A stretch of 64,000 nucleotides of DNA from Cohnella sp. SGD-V74 (GCF_003001675.1 NZ_PVYW01000025.1:80145-144144), one strand, 5' to 3'; positions 39,163 through 48,630 are shown, counted from the first letter of the stretch. Numbers and translations: made by a program. Notes: generated by a model from the letters alone, not told the origin.

Positions 39163-39708
39163 ATGTACAACTATTACCGAACGACTCCGTTCGAGCAGTG
39201 GGTCGAGCATTTGTGGATCAAATCGGGGATCGCGACGCCTTCCCAGCTCAACGTCGAGGAGGTTGCCTCGCGGCTGGATGTGTGGGTTCACTTCATGAAC
39301 GATACGAGCCGGGCGCTCGATTACATGGGGATGAGATCGATTTTGGTAGATCGCAGATTGGGACGAGAAGCGCAATGGGAAGATTTCCTGCATGAGCTCT
39401 GCCACGTGCTTCGGCACGCGGGCAACCAGACCGTGATGCCCAGGCTGTTCTGCGAAGGCCAGGAGGCCGAGGCGAATCGGTTCGTGCTGTACGCCGCAAT
39501 CCCGTTCTACATGCTTCGGCGCCTGAAGCTCCCGGCCAGAGTCGACGAAGCGGCGGAAACGATCGCGAATCACTTCGGGGTGACGTTCGAGCTGGCCCGC
39601 AAAAGGCTGGAACAGCTTCAAAGACGTACGTTTGCCGCGATTCTGTGGGAGGAAGCGATAAAACAAGAGGCCTACGTCGAACTGTACGCAAAAAACGCGG
39701 CCCGCTAA
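39163..39708 (+). CDS. ImmA/IrrE-family metalloprotease (anti-repressor)
   Basis: A 181-residue zinc protease. The HExxH motif is HELCH at residues 77-81, with a downstream acidic EGQEAEANRFV (about 98-108) providing the third ligand. Family members (ImmA of ICEBs1, XkdA of PBSX) cut the cognate phage repressor after DNA damage. It follows the XRE gene and carries its own LexA-like box, so damage would raise its level. ATG 39163 has GAGGT nine bases before it. It is the last rightward gene of the switch. Confidence 0.92.
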   Translation: MYNYYRTTPFEQWVEHLWIKSGIATPSQLNVEEVASRLDVWVHFMNDTSRALDYMGMRSILVDRRLGREAQWEDFLHELCHVLRHAGNQTVMPRLFCEGQEAEANRFVLYAAIPFYMLRRLKLPARVDEAAETIANHFGVTFELARKRLEQLQRRTFAAILWEEAIKQEAYVELYAKNAAR

Positions 39709-39733
39709 GGGCCGCGCCTGTCTGACCGGTCTA

Positions 39734-40438
39734 TTACCTAAACGTCCACGAGTCGGCAATCTCTCCCGCTTGATCGATATACTTGTCGAAGCTGTCCGGA
39801 GTTGCGGTAAAGGTAACGATATACGCTTTGCCGTCGATGATCTCAACCGTCTGCATCCAGGCCAGTTCCTGACCTCCGCTTGTTCCGCTATACGCAAGGT
39901 ATGCGGCATCCGATCCTTCCGGATCTACTCCCTCTTCCACAAGTTCGAAATCCTGAATCAGCGCACCGGTACTAAGCTGCTCCTTCGTAAACTCAATGTA
40001 ATCCGCGGCAGTGACGCTCTGGCCGCCCAGATCTTCAATGATAAAATTGATATTCTCGGCGAACGTATCATTGGCATCCTCGAGCGGAGCGAGGAATGCC
40101 GCGATTCCAGCGATCCCTTCCTTCAAGGTCCAATCTTCCGGATATTGAATCGTCGTTCCGTGAACCTTATCCTCGAACAATTTATAGCCCGCCGGAACGG
40201 CTTGTACGGAAGCGCTCGCTTCCGCCGATGGCGATGCGGATGGACTCTCGGATGCAGATGCCGACGGCGAGGCAGACGGCGACTCCGAAGGCGAGGCAGA
40301 AGCGGACGAAGCAGCGGATGGCGATGCCGACGGTGACGCGCCTCCTTTATCGTCTTTGCCGCCGCAGGCGCTCAGCGCCAATGCCAATACGGTCAGAAAT
40401 AGCGTTGTTTTCAACAGTTTAGCAGATGGTTTCTTCAT
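39734..40438 (-). CDS. lipoprotein with Ser/Ala/Pro-rich linker and PsbP-like domain
   Basis: A 234-residue lipoprotein. The signal peptide ends in LALALSACGG (lipobox). Residues 25-85 form a low-complexity linker of SPSASPSAAS type repeats (about 45 residues), which spans the wall. The C-terminal 145 residues (GYKLFEDKVHGTTIQYPEDW, then VEIIDGKAYIVTFTATPDSF) resemble the PsbP-like/DcrB fold of unknown role. ATG 40438 has GGAG a few bases upstream; a longer frame from 40504 hides the signal. It is not obviously part of the tail locus. Confidence 0.8.
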   Translation of the reverse strand: MKKPSAKLLKTTLFLTVLALALSACGGKDDKGGASPSASPSAASSASASPSESPSASPSASASESPSASPSAEASASVQAVPAGYKLFEDKVHGTTIQYPEDWTLKEGIAGIAAFLAPLEDANDTFAENINFIIEDLGGQSVTAADYIEFTKEQLSTGALIQDFELVEEGVDPEGSDAAYLAYSGTSGGQELAWMQTVEIIDGKAYIVTFTATPDSFDKYIDQAGEIADSWTFR

Positions 40439-40503
40439 TTCTCCATATCCCCTCTCTCTGCAAGCACCAAGGTAAATTTTCCCTATTATGAGTGCCTTCG
40501 ACA

Positions 40504-40532
40504 AGAATATAGGATTTTCCCTATAAAGTAAA
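40504..40532 (-). promoter_or_regulatory. possible promoter of the lipoprotein gene
   Basis: Minus strand TTTACT (40527-40532), 17 bases, TATTCT (40504-40509), 65 bases before the start. The boxes match moderately. The motif TTTTCCCTAT occurs twice nearby. Confidence 0.4.
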
Positions 40533-40640
40533 CCTATTTCATCGTTTCTTTAGACAATGTTCCCCTTTTTTCGATTGTATGGGTTTAAAAAGAAAAAAGC
40601 ACTCTATCCCCAATCGGAGACAAAATGCATTCTGGTAAAA

Positions 40641-40716
<76 letters not shown>

Positions 40717-40802
40717 TTATTCGATTTCTTGGCTCACAAGATAAGATAATACCACCTTTCGACACGCAACGCAAGCGATCGGCAATAATCGCAAATTCCT
40801 TT

Positions 40803-41675
40803 TTAAACCTTTTGGTACCCCATAGTTCTAAGCGATACGGCTACCGCCCTCCAGAACTCCATCGTGCCGGTCGGATCGCTCATCTGCGCCACAACGCTCT
40901 CGCCGAATTCGCTCACGAACCATTTCGGTGCGGGAATTTTGGCGGTCGCGGATTCCAACTGCTTCGTCAACGAATCCACCGTCCCGGCAAGCTGCGCAAC
41001 CTGGGCGCTCAATTGCTCGAACGCTTCCCTTTCTTCCTTCGTCATCGGCTCATCCTCCTCTGCGTAACGGCCGTAAAATTCCGCCTCCATCGCATTCAGA
41101 TCGACATTGCCCGCAATTCCCGCCACTCGTCCCTTGTCCGAGTATTGGAAGATCGCCCACCTGTCCCATGTGGAATTGTCCATCGGCTTGTCGACGCTGT
41201 AATGGGCGATCCAGAGCGGCCAACCCGCCAATTCCTTGCCCAGATACGTCCGGGCGAAGCTTGCTCCGCTGTAGATCATTGCGCGTCTTCCGCTGGCCCG
41301 TTCCAGCTCCGTCAGAAACGCCGCGCACCACTGAGTCAGCGCTCGCGCGCCCAGCTTGGACGCCTCGCCCTCCACGTCGAGCACAAGCGGCCATTGACAA
41401 GGGTACCCGGCAACGGTCGAGGCGAAATGCCGCGCCTCCTTGACCGCGTCGTTGTTGTTTTCAGGACGGGCGTAATGGTAATACCCGACTTTAATGCCCG
41501 CCGAGCTCGCAGCCAACGCGTTCGCCCAAAGCCGGGAGTCCACGCCGGACACTCCTTCGGTGGCCTTGATAAACACATATTTGACGCCGTCCGTCGCGAC
41601 CTTCGACCAATCAATGGCTCCCTGCCAGTGGCTTACGTCGATTCCCTTTACATTCGTACTGCTCCTCGCCTGCAT
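40803..41675 (-). CDS. GH25 lysozyme (muramidase), cytoplasmic
   Basis: A 290-residue GH25 enzyme that cuts the MurNAc-GlcNAc bond. Catalytic-type motifs are KGIDVSHWQGAIDWSKV near the start, IKVGYYHYARPENN, and the pair WPLVLDVEGEA; the end of the domain has IAGNVDLNAMEA. After residue 210 a coiled-coil part (EREAFEQLSAQVAQLAGTVD) and a wall-associated tail (EFWRAVAVSLRTMGYQKV) follow. There is no signal peptide, as in phage endolysins. ATG 41675 has GGAGGAGGGG upstream; ATG 41693 lies within that site. It sits between two tRNA-Thr genes, about 1 kb from the tail locus switch, and could be a second lysin or a prophage remnant. Confidence 0.85.
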   Translation of the reverse strand: MQARSSTNVKGIDVSHWQGAIDWSKVATDGVKYVFIKATEGVSGVDSRLWANALAASSAGIKVGYYHYARPENNNDAVKEARHFASTVAGYPCQWPLVLDVEGEASKLGARALTQWCAAFLTELERASGRRAMIYSGASFARTYLGKELAGWPLWIAHYSVDKPMDNSTWDRWAIFQYSDKGRVAGIAGNVDLNAMEAEFYGRYAEEDEPMTKEEREAFEQLSAQVAQLAGTVDSLTKQLESATAKIPAPKWFVSEFGESVVAQMSDPTGTMEFWRAVAVSLRTMGYQKV

Positions 41676-41825
41676 GCCACTCCCCTCCTCCATGCTTGTA
41701 TCCTATTCAGGAATCGTCATGGCGGAGGCGGCGCTCGTACAGACGGTTTTACGGTGTCCGGTCCGGAACGCAAAAAGCGCGCCTCCGAAAGCCTCGGAAG
41801 ACGCGCCGTTAAAGGATTTATTTAG

Positions 41826-41901
<76 letters not shown>

Positions 41902-41974
41902 AAATCCTTTATTATCTTAGTCATTTCAGGAGCAAAAGTCAAGCGATTTTGCGCTGGTTTTTTATGGTTTTTCA

Positions 41975-43120
41975 TCAGACGACATGAAACGTTCTGTTCG
42001 AGCACACTTCACGCCGCTCCGAAGCCTCGTTCCCCGTCGATTGTTCGTTGCCGACTCCGCTGATCATCAGATGCAGCTGGCGCTTCAGATCGACCTCGTA
42101 CGGCTTGGTCAGCAGCTCGCCTTCGGAGGAACGGATGACGCGGACGATCGGGCGCTGCTTGATGTCTTCGTGCAGCGCGGCGACGACGCCCAATTCGCCC
42201 GTACTGAGACGCACCGACGTTCCTCTCGGGAACAACGCCATATTGTCGCGCAGCCTGCATACCTTGTCCATGTCGTACAAGGTTCCGGCGCCTCCGTACA
42301 GCACTTCCAGAGCTTCGTGCGGCAGCATCGGAACGCCGTTGCCCCGTCCGTTGACCAGCGTATCGAACATGTCGAAAATGCTGATCCACTGATGGTGCGG
42401 GTGGATTTTCTTGCCTTCCAGCCCGAACGGATAGCCGCTGCCGTCCAGTCTCTCGTGATGGAACAGAGCGCAATGGGCCGCCATAATCGCAAAGCCGCTG
42501 TCCCGAAGCAGCTTGTAGCCGAGCTCCGCGTGCTTCATATAGGATTGGTCGTTCTGCGTCACGCGCGACTTCAAGCCGTCCGGAAGCTGCAGTCTGCCGA
42601 CGTCGTGCAGCATCGCGCCGATTGCCAGGGCATGCAGATCCTCGGCATCCAAGCCTTCTTCCAAGCCGAGACGGGTCGCGCAGACGCCCACGTTCATCGC
42701 ATGCTCGAGAAAATGCTGCTTATCCCCGTCCGTCAACGTCGTCGTCAAATGCACGGGCAAGCTGAGATCGTTGCGGCGAGATTTCAAGTCGTCCACCAGC
42801 AGCTTCGTCGCGTCGTACACGAAACGAACGACGTTCGGAGACAGCTTCTCCTTTTCGCTGCCCAACAGCTCGTCCATCACGTGAGTCAGCGCACCGTGCA
42901 AGACGATCACCGTCTCGTCGCGAATCGCCTGATCCGGAGCGATATCTTCCGTGCCCTGCTCCTCGATATGGAGATACGGCATCCCTAACTGCTGCAATCG
43001 CTTGATTGCGTGTTCAGTCAGTACGAATCCTCTTCCGGCCAGCACGTGGCCTTGTTCCGTATAGATCGATCGTCCCAGCTTCATTCCCGGACGGCATTGA
43101 CTCGTATGCATGATGATCAT
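41975..43120 (-). CDS. HD-GYP domain protein, cyclic-di-GMP phosphodiesterase-like
   Basis: A 381-residue protein. The N-terminal 130 residues (MIIMHTSQCRPGMKLGRSIY) are of the type found in Bacillota HD-GYP proteins. The HD-GYP domain has HAMNVGVCATRLG, then LHDVGRLQLPDGL (HD pair), and the signature HHERLDGSGYPFG. The C-terminal PilZ-like part has LSTGELGVVAALHED. It probably degrades cyclic di-GMP. ATG 43120 has GGGAGTGG upstream. It is divergent from the response regulator gene at 43312, with which it shares a 190-base control region. Confidence 0.88.
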   Translation of the reverse strand: MIIMHTSQCRPGMKLGRSIYTEQGHVLAGRGFVLTEHAIKRLQQLGMPYLHIEEQGTEDIAPDQAIRDETVIVLHGALTHVMDELLGSEKEKLSPNVVRFVYDATKLLVDDLKSRRNDLSLPVHLTTTLTDGDKQHFLEHAMNVGVCATRLGLEEGLDAEDLHALAIGAMLHDVGRLQLPDGLKSRVTQNDQSYMKHAELGYKLLRDSGFAIMAAHCALFHHERLDGSGYPFGLEGKKIHPHHQWISIFDMFDTLVNGRGNGVPMLPHEALEVLYGGAGTLYDMDKVCRLRDNMALFPRGTSVRLSTGELGVVAALHEDIKQRPIVRVIRSSEGELLTKPYEVDLKRQLHLMISGVGNEQSTGNEASERREVCSNRTFHVV

Positions 43121-43280
43121 GCTTTCCACTCCCTTTTTTGCTTGCAAGGGGCCTCGCATCCCCGTTTCATGGCCTAATCGTATCGAACCCTCGCGTCATA
43201 TGACCAGTGACCCCTGTCACCGTTTCCGTCATGTATGCGGTTCAGGAAGAGTTGCGTCTGTTCAAATTCGCGCGATGCAC

Positions 43281-43286
43281 TATAAT
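43281..43286 (+). promoter_or_regulatory. -10 box of the response regulator operon
   Basis: A perfect TATAAT 26 bases before the start at 43312. I found no clear -35 box at the proper distance. Confidence 0.45.
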
Positions 43287-43311
43287 GGAAAAGAAAGGGG
43301 AGAAAGTACGC

Positions 43312-43977
43312 ATGCTCAAAGTATTGATTGCCGACGATCAAGCGTTGATGAGAGACGGCCTGCAAACGATTCTCCAGTTGGAGGACGACATAGAGGTCAT
43401 CGCCACCGCCGAGAACGGCGAAGAGGCTTGCCGGCTTGTCGGCGTCCACGATCCGGATCTGGTCCTGATGGACATCCGCATGCCGGTCATGAGCGGGATC
43501 GAAGCGGTCAAGAAGCTGCGCGCCGAATCCCCGCATACGAAAGTGCTCGTACTGACGACATTCGACGAAGACGAATATATTATCGAAGCTCTGGCAGGCG
43601 GAGCGGTCGGTTTTCTGCTGAAAGACATTCCGACCGAGAAGCTGCTGCAAGCGATCCGCGATGCGGCGCAAGGAGAAATCATGCTCCCCTCGGCGATCGC
43701 CGTCAAGCTGGCCGCCCGACTGGCTTCGCCCTCGCCCGCAGCCGGCAAGGCTCCCGCTGCTCGCTCGCGCGGACGCACCGCCGATCTGAAATTCACCAAT
43801 CGCGAGATGAGCATCATCGCTTTGATGGTGGAGGGCCGCACAAACAAGGAGATCGCCCAATTGCTCTTCATGAGCGAAGGCACCGTCAAAAATTACATCA
43901 GCGCCATCTACGACAAGATAGGCACGAACGACAGAACGCAAGCCGTCATCTGGTTAAAAGACATGACTATTATATGA
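43312..43977 (+). CDS. NarL/LuxR-family response regulator
   Basis: A 221-residue regulator. The receiver domain has the acidic pair IADDQ (8-9), phosphoacceptor Asp54 in VLMDIRMP, and Lys in FLLKDIPTEKL. The C-terminal LuxR-type helix-turn-helix has FTNREMSIIALMVEGRTNKE then IAQLLFMSEGTVKNYISAIY. ATG 43312 has GGGGAG about ten bases upstream; a longer frame from 43207 has no site. The two kinases downstream (44056 and 46020) are its natural partners. Confidence 0.92.
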   Translation: MLKVLIADDQALMRDGLQTILQLEDDIEVIATAENGEEACRLVGVHDPDLVLMDIRMPVMSGIEAVKKLRAESPHTKVLVLTTFDEDEYIIEALAGGAVGFLLKDIPTEKLLQAIRDAAQGEIMLPSAIAVKLAARLASPSPAAGKAPAARSRGRTADLKFTNREMSIIALMVEGRTNKEIAQLLFMSEGTVKNYISAIYDKIGTNDRTQAVIWLKDMTII

Positions 43978-44055
43978 CCGCCGTCACTAGGCCGCTTCGT
44001 TCACCGCAGGTACAATGATAACAGCGTCGCAAGCCGGGGCGCGCCCGTTGGAGGA

Positions 44056-46023
44056 ATGAAGTTGGTTGGAAGCGGCGTTCGCAATCATCTGCCGTTGTTG
44101 CGCATATTGGCGGTTTTGATCGGCCTTCATGTCCTTTTGGCATGGGGTTTGGTCGTTATGGGGCGCGGCTTCAATTCCCCCGGACTGCCCCAGAACGCTT
44201 GGAGTTGGACTCCCGCTTCGGTCCAGGATTCCGCGCCTCCTTCGAGCGGCTGGCTTCCTTATTCGGACAAGCCCGGGCATCCGTCGAATTCCTCCTTTTA
44301 TTGGCTTCGCGTACCTCTCGACCCGACCGACACCCGAGACCCCCGTTTATTCGTTCTCAACGCGGTCTCCCTCTCCGTATACGACGGCAGAGAGCTGCTC
44401 TACGCCTACGATCCGAAAGACCATAACCATAGATTAAACCTCCTGTATCATTGGAACCTCGTTCCGCTATCCGCGCCGGTTCCCTCCGAGATTTATATGC
44501 TGCTCGACGACCGGAAGCTCGATCGGCTTCCGTTGTTCATCCGACAGGTTTCCTACGGGGATTTCGTATCCTCCCTGATTCGCAAAGAAACATATGCATT
44601 CGTCTTGTTCGCGCTCTTCCTGTTCAGCGCATGCTTGGCCATGGGCCTGTACGCCATTCGCCGGGAACGACTCCATCTCTACTTCGCGCTGATGGCGCTA
44701 TGCGGCTGTTACGCGGCGATTGCCCGGACCTATCTGCTTCAGCTGTTCTGGGATCAGCCGTGGCTGAGCTATCTGGACTTCGGCATTTTCCCTCTCGGGG
44801 TGTTCGGCTTTCTGGGCATCATCATCGAAGTGCTCGACAAGAAGCTTACCGGATCGCTTCGAGGAATCAGTCGAATCATTCTGGGCTTCTCGCTGCTCTC
44901 GCTCGCGAGCGCCGTCGTTCTGGACGTCGAGTGGTTCGGGTGGCTGCTCAGCTATCCTATGCTTGCCATGTTCCTGGTTACGACGGGTTACCTGTTCCAC
45001 GCTCTATGGAGAGCTTATCAGCAAAGACAAGGCCCGGAATCGATCTGGATGATGGCCGGCTTCTTCATCGTGACCTCCACCGCGCTTTTCTATGTAGTGC
45101 GCACTTATTTGGCGGTGTTCTTCACGAAGCTTCGCGAAAGCTTGCCGTTCTTGAACGTGCTGGAGTACGACTTTCTGTCCATTGCCCTGCTCCTGTTCTT
45201 AATCTGTCTGGTGCGCGTAATCCTATACCGTTTCGGGCAGATGAACGTTCGGCTGAAGCAGTTTAACCAAGCTTTGGAGACCAGCGTCCAGACCCGCACC
45301 GCAGAGCTGCAGGAGAGGGAAGAGCAGCTTCGCGAAGCGAACGTCCGGCTGTCCGGCACGATGAGAGACACGGCCGAGTCGATCGCCTCCTCCATCGTTC
45401 TGGAGGAACGTCATCGGCTGACCGGAGCGATCCACGACACGATCGGCCATTCCTTGACGGCGACGCTTGTTCAATTGGAAGCCGCCAAACGGCTGCTTCC
45501 CCGCGACCCGGAGCTGGCTCTCTCCAAGCTGGACGCTTCGCAGCAATTGGTCAGAAGGGGCTTCGAAGAAGTCCGCGACTCCGTCCGCCTGCTCCGGGAC
45601 GACTCTACCCGTTACGATCTGGCCGCCGCGATCCGGCTGCTGATCGAGGAGACCGCCGGATCGACGGGAGCCGTTATCGACAGCCGGATTTCCGAGCTGC
45701 CGGACAGCCTCTCGACGCTGCACAAGAGAGTGATCTTCCAAGCGCTGCAGGAAGGCTTGACCAACGGCTTGAGGCATGGCGACAGCCGACGGTTCGATTT
45801 CGAGCTGACTGCCGACGATACCCGGCTTTATTTCCGTTTGGCCAGCGACGGAAGAACCTACCTTCCTTCCGAATACGGATTCGGCTTAAGGGCAATGTCC
45901 GAGAGAATTGCCGATCTCGGTGGAGAAATGGTCATCGAGCCGGGCGACCCGGGCTGCGTGCTGACCTTGTCGCTGCCCTGCCCGTCTTCGGAGGATACCG
46001 GGAAAGGAGCGAGGCAGGCATGA
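44056..46023 (+). CDS. 7TMR-type sensor histidine kinase, active member of a tandem pair
   Basis: A 655-residue kinase of the HisKA_3 (NarX/LiaS) class. An N-terminal anchor (RILAVLIGLHVLLAWGLVVM) is followed by an extracytoplasmic domain, then about seven membrane segments (residues 175-385). A coiled coil (QTRTAELQEREEQLREANVR) leads to the DHp domain with His460 in TGAIHDTIGHSLTATLVQLE. The ATPase N box is LQEGLTNGLRHG and the G box is GFGLRAMSERIADLGG. ATG 44056 has GGAGG only one base away, so TTG 44062 is an alternative. It overlaps the second kinase by four bases (ATGA). Confidence 0.9.
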   Translation: MKLVGSGVRNHLPLLRILAVLIGLHVLLAWGLVVMGRGFNSPGLPQNAWSWTPASVQDSAPPSSGWLPYSDKPGHPSNSSFYWLRVPLDPTDTRDPRLFVLNAVSLSVYDGRELLYAYDPKDHNHRLNLLYHWNLVPLSAPVPSEIYMLLDDRKLDRLPLFIRQVSYGDFVSSLIRKETYAFVLFALFLFSACLAMGLYAIRRERLHLYFALMALCGCYAAIARTYLLQLFWDQPWLSYLDFGIFPLGVFGFLGIIIEVLDKKLTGSLRGISRIILGFSLLSLASAVVLDVEWFGWLLSYPMLAMFLVTTGYLFHALWRAYQQRQGPESIWMMAGFFIVTSTALFYVVRTYLAVFFTKLRESLPFLNVLEYDFLSIALLLFLICLVRVILYRFGQMNVRLKQFNQALETSVQTRTAELQEREEQLREANVRLSGTMRDTAESIASSIVLEERHRLTGAIHDTIGHSLTATLVQLEAAKRLLPRDPELALSKLDASQQLVRRGFEEVRDSVRLLRDDSTRYDLAAAIRLLIEETAGSTGAVIDSRISELPDSLSTLHKRVIFQALQEGLTNGLRHGDSRRFDFELTADDTRLYFRLASDGRTYLPSEYGFGLRAMSERIADLGGEMVIEPGDPGCVLTLSLPCPSSEDTGKGARQA

Positions 46024-47987
46024 GCAGCGCAAGCTTCTGGGGAAGCCGATTTCCCTTGTATCGCGCGTTAGCGATTTTGATCGTTCTGCTGATCGGCTTC
46101 GGCTTCGCCTTGTCCGCCTTCCAGCGGGATAACGAGCTGATCTTCTCTCTGAGGGGCAAAGACTGGCAAATGGTCCCCGCTCCCTCCTTCGACGATCCGC
46201 GGCCTCCCGAGTCCGGCTGGCAGAGCTACAACACGAAGGAGATACGGGCCGAACAAGCGTATTGGCTTAAAATACCGTTGCCGGCCGCGAAGCTGGACGA
46301 CCCGCATCTTCAGATTCGCAATTTCTCCAGCATGAAGGTGTATGACCGAGGGACCGTCCATTACGAATACGCGCAGACGGCCGCCGACAAACGGACGAAG
46401 AACGGGTTCAACTGGAAGTTCATTCCGTTGTCCGCTCCTCTATCCGACGAGATCTACATGCTCGTCCAGTACTCCAAGCATTTTCCGATCGATAGCCGGA
46501 TGGAGCTCGGCAACAAAGCCGATCTGCTCGACGCGATGTTCCGCTACGATATCGACAACCTGGTGTTGGGCTCCCTTCTTCTCTTCTGCAGCTTGATCGG
46601 ATTGGGACTGTACGCGAGCCAGCGCGACGCGCTGTATCTTTACTTCTCTCTCCTGTCCTTTACCGGCGGGTTCGGAGCCCTCGTGTGCAACCATCTGTTC
46701 ATGGTCCTATGGAACAGCCCGATTCCCGGCCACTTCCAGGATGCCTGCATGCCGATAGGGGCCTATGCATTCATTGGCGCTCTGTCGCATTTGTATCCGG
46801 ATATTTACGGACGCATGCTCCGCTTCTTCCGCAGGCTGCTGCTGGTCTATTCCGCGTTGACGATTGCCGGCGCGCTATTCAGCTTCTCCGCCTACGTCCA
46901 GGCCGTCGTCGCGTTCGCTCCGCTGTTCCTGGTCATCTTATTGCTGGCCTATTGGACGATGAGAACCGCCTACCGCGCCAAGCAAGACGTGGAGTCCGTC
47001 TGGATTCTGGCCGGCTTCCTGTCCCTGGTCACGATTACCGGCACGCATATGTACCGAGTCGCTCTGCACACGTTCTTCCCGCGCGAAGTGAATGCCCTGC
47101 TGCGCTGGATGTTCGAGCTGCCGGTCGATCTGCTCTTCTGGGGACTGTTCGCGTTCGTCGTCTGCCTGATTCGCGTCATCGTCCAGCGCTACACGGCCAT
47201 GAACCGGCAATTGACCGAATTCAACCGGTCGCTGGAACAAGCCGTCCAGATGCGAACGGCACAGCTAAGGGAGCGCAAGGAACAACTGGAATTGGCTCAT
47301 GAAAACCTGGGGGCGTCTATTCGGGAAAATGCGGAGGCGTTGGCGGAGGCGATGAAGCTGGAGGAAAGACACCGGATTACCGGCAGCATTCACCATACGG
47401 TAGGACAGACGCTCAGCGCCACAATCGTGCAGCTTGAAGCGGCCAAGCGCTTGATCGAACGCGACCGCCTCCTGGCGGAGGAGAAGCTTGAATCGGCGCA
47501 AAGCCTTATCCGCACAGGACTGGAGGATATACGCCGATCCGTGCGCATTCTGCGGGAGGACGACTCCTACTACGATCTGGTCGGCTCGATCGGAGCCCTG
47601 TTCCGGGATGCCGAGCAATTCCGCGGCTGCGTCGTCGAATACGATCCCGATTCTCTCCCTGACGCCTTGGACACTTTGCAGAAACGGGTCGTATTCCAGA
47701 CGCTTCAGCAAGGAATCGATCTCGGGGTGAAAATGAATCGGGGCCGCCCCTGCAGCTTCAGGCTCTCCGTGAATACGGGCGCGGGATGGATGAACCTCCG
47801 GTTTGTCCACCTCGACGCTTCTCCCCCTTCAGCCGCGGATCTGGAATTCGGCCTGCAGACGATCGCGGAGCGGGCCGTACGAATAGGCGGAAGCCTGACG
47901 AGCGAGGCAGCTCCCTTGGGCTTCGCGCTTAAGCTGACTCTGCCTCTCGTATCACACGATTCCTTCGACCTGCATAGACTGGGATGA
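46020..47987 (+). CDS. paralogous histidine kinase with degenerate ATPase domain
   Basis: A 655-residue paralogue of the preceding kinase, with the same layout: N-terminal anchor, extracytoplasmic domain (QAYWLKIPLPAAKLDDPHLQ), seven-segment membrane region, coiled coil, and HisKA_3 with HRITGSIHHTVGQTLSATIV (His458). The catalytic domain differs: where the first kinase has EGLTNGLRHG, this one has QGIDLGVKMNRG, so the N-box Asn and His are lost; the G-box region is still FGLQTIAERAVRIGG. It may be a receiver-side partner or a pseudokinase that modulates its twin. It overlaps the first gene by four bases, with AAAGGAG upstream. Confidence 0.85.
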   Translation: MSSASFWGSRFPLYRALAILIVLLIGFGFALSAFQRDNELIFSLRGKDWQMVPAPSFDDPRPPESGWQSYNTKEIRAEQAYWLKIPLPAAKLDDPHLQIRNFSSMKVYDRGTVHYEYAQTAADKRTKNGFNWKFIPLSAPLSDEIYMLVQYSKHFPIDSRMELGNKADLLDAMFRYDIDNLVLGSLLLFCSLIGLGLYASQRDALYLYFSLLSFTGGFGALVCNHLFMVLWNSPIPGHFQDACMPIGAYAFIGALSHLYPDIYGRMLRFFRRLLLVYSALTIAGALFSFSAYVQAVVAFAPLFLVILLLAYWTMRTAYRAKQDVESVWILAGFLSLVTITGTHMYRVALHTFFPREVNALLRWMFELPVDLLFWGLFAFVVCLIRVIVQRYTAMNRQLTEFNRSLEQAVQMRTAQLRERKEQLELAHENLGASIRENAEALAEAMKLEERHRITGSIHHTVGQTLSATIVQLEAAKRLIERDRLLAEEKLESAQSLIRTGLEDIRRSVRILREDDSYYDLVGSIGALFRDAEQFRGCVVEYDPDSLPDALDTLQKRVVFQTLQQGIDLGVKMNRGRPCSFRLSVNTGAGWMNLRFVHLDASPPSAADLEFGLQTIAERAVRIGGSLTSEAAPLGFALKLTLPLVSHDSFDLHRLG

Positions 47988-48021
47988 TGACAATAGCCCA
48001 TGCAGGCAAGGGGGAATGCAG

Positions 48022-48630
48022 ATGAACGGACAGACGTTAATGCTGCCGATCCGGACGCGAACGTTCACCGCGAAGAACGTCAAGGTCAACGTGCCCTACG
48101 TAAGCAGCGGAACGTCGCTCGCGGCGCAGGAGAAGATGAACGACGCGATTGCGGAAGCGACGCAGCGGCTCATGAAGGACCAGGGTTTTCCCAGCGACGA
48201 CATCCAGCAGATGGACGGCACTTACGAGATCAAGACGAACGAGCGAGGCGTGCTCAGCCTTTCTCTTCTGAACTACGTTTTTACGGGCGGCGCCCACGGC
48301 AACACGCTGCAGCGGTCGCTTACGTTCGACGCCGACACCGGCCGCAGCTACAAGCTCGGCGAGCTGTTCAAGCCGGGAACCGACTACAAAGCCCGCTTGA
48401 ACAAAATTATCGAAGCGCAGATCAAGTCGCGGGATATGCCTCTGCTCGGTCCCTACCCCGGGATCAGCGACGACCAGGAGTTCTATATCGCCGACAAATC
48501 CCTGGTCATTTATTTTCAACTGTACGATCTCGTCCCTTACGCTTGGGGATTTCCCTACTTCCCGATCTCGGTGTTCGAGATCCAGGACATCATCGACGAA
48601 GACGGACCTCTCGGCATGATGATGTATTGA
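48022..48630 (+). CDS. DUF3298/DUF4163-type protein
   Basis: A 202-residue protein of the DUF3298 group (the C-terminal fold of RsiV). Features are TLMLPIRTRTFTAKNVKVNV and LSLSLLNYVFTGGAHGNTLQ, which carries the typical GGAHG turn, and FDADTGRSYKLGELFKPGTD. There is no signal peptide or membrane segment, unlike RsiV, so it may be a cytoplasmic or surface-wall relative. ATG 48022 has AAGGGGGA six bases upstream. It follows the kinase pair by 34 bases. The RsiV comparison is by fold pattern only. Confidence 0.75.
   Translation: MNGQTLMLPIRTRTFTAKNVKVNVPYVSSGTSLAAQEKMNDAIAEATQRLMKDQGFPSDDIQQMDGTYEIKTNERGVLSLSLLNYVFTGGAHGNTLQRSLTFDADTGRSYKLGELFKPGTDYKARLNKIIEAQIKSRDMPLLGPYPGISDDQEFYIADKSLVIYFQLYDLVPYAWGFPYFPISVFEIQDIIDEDGPLGMMMY

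Noticed and set aside
22742..39708. A complete prophage
   Set aside because: No capsid, portal, terminase, integrase or replication gene and no visible att repeats; only tail, lysis and switch genes are present.
38620..39909. A 429-codon minus-strand frame across the repressor and protease genes
   Set aside because: It crosses the operators and covers two well-supported plus-strand genes; Arg-rich shadow.
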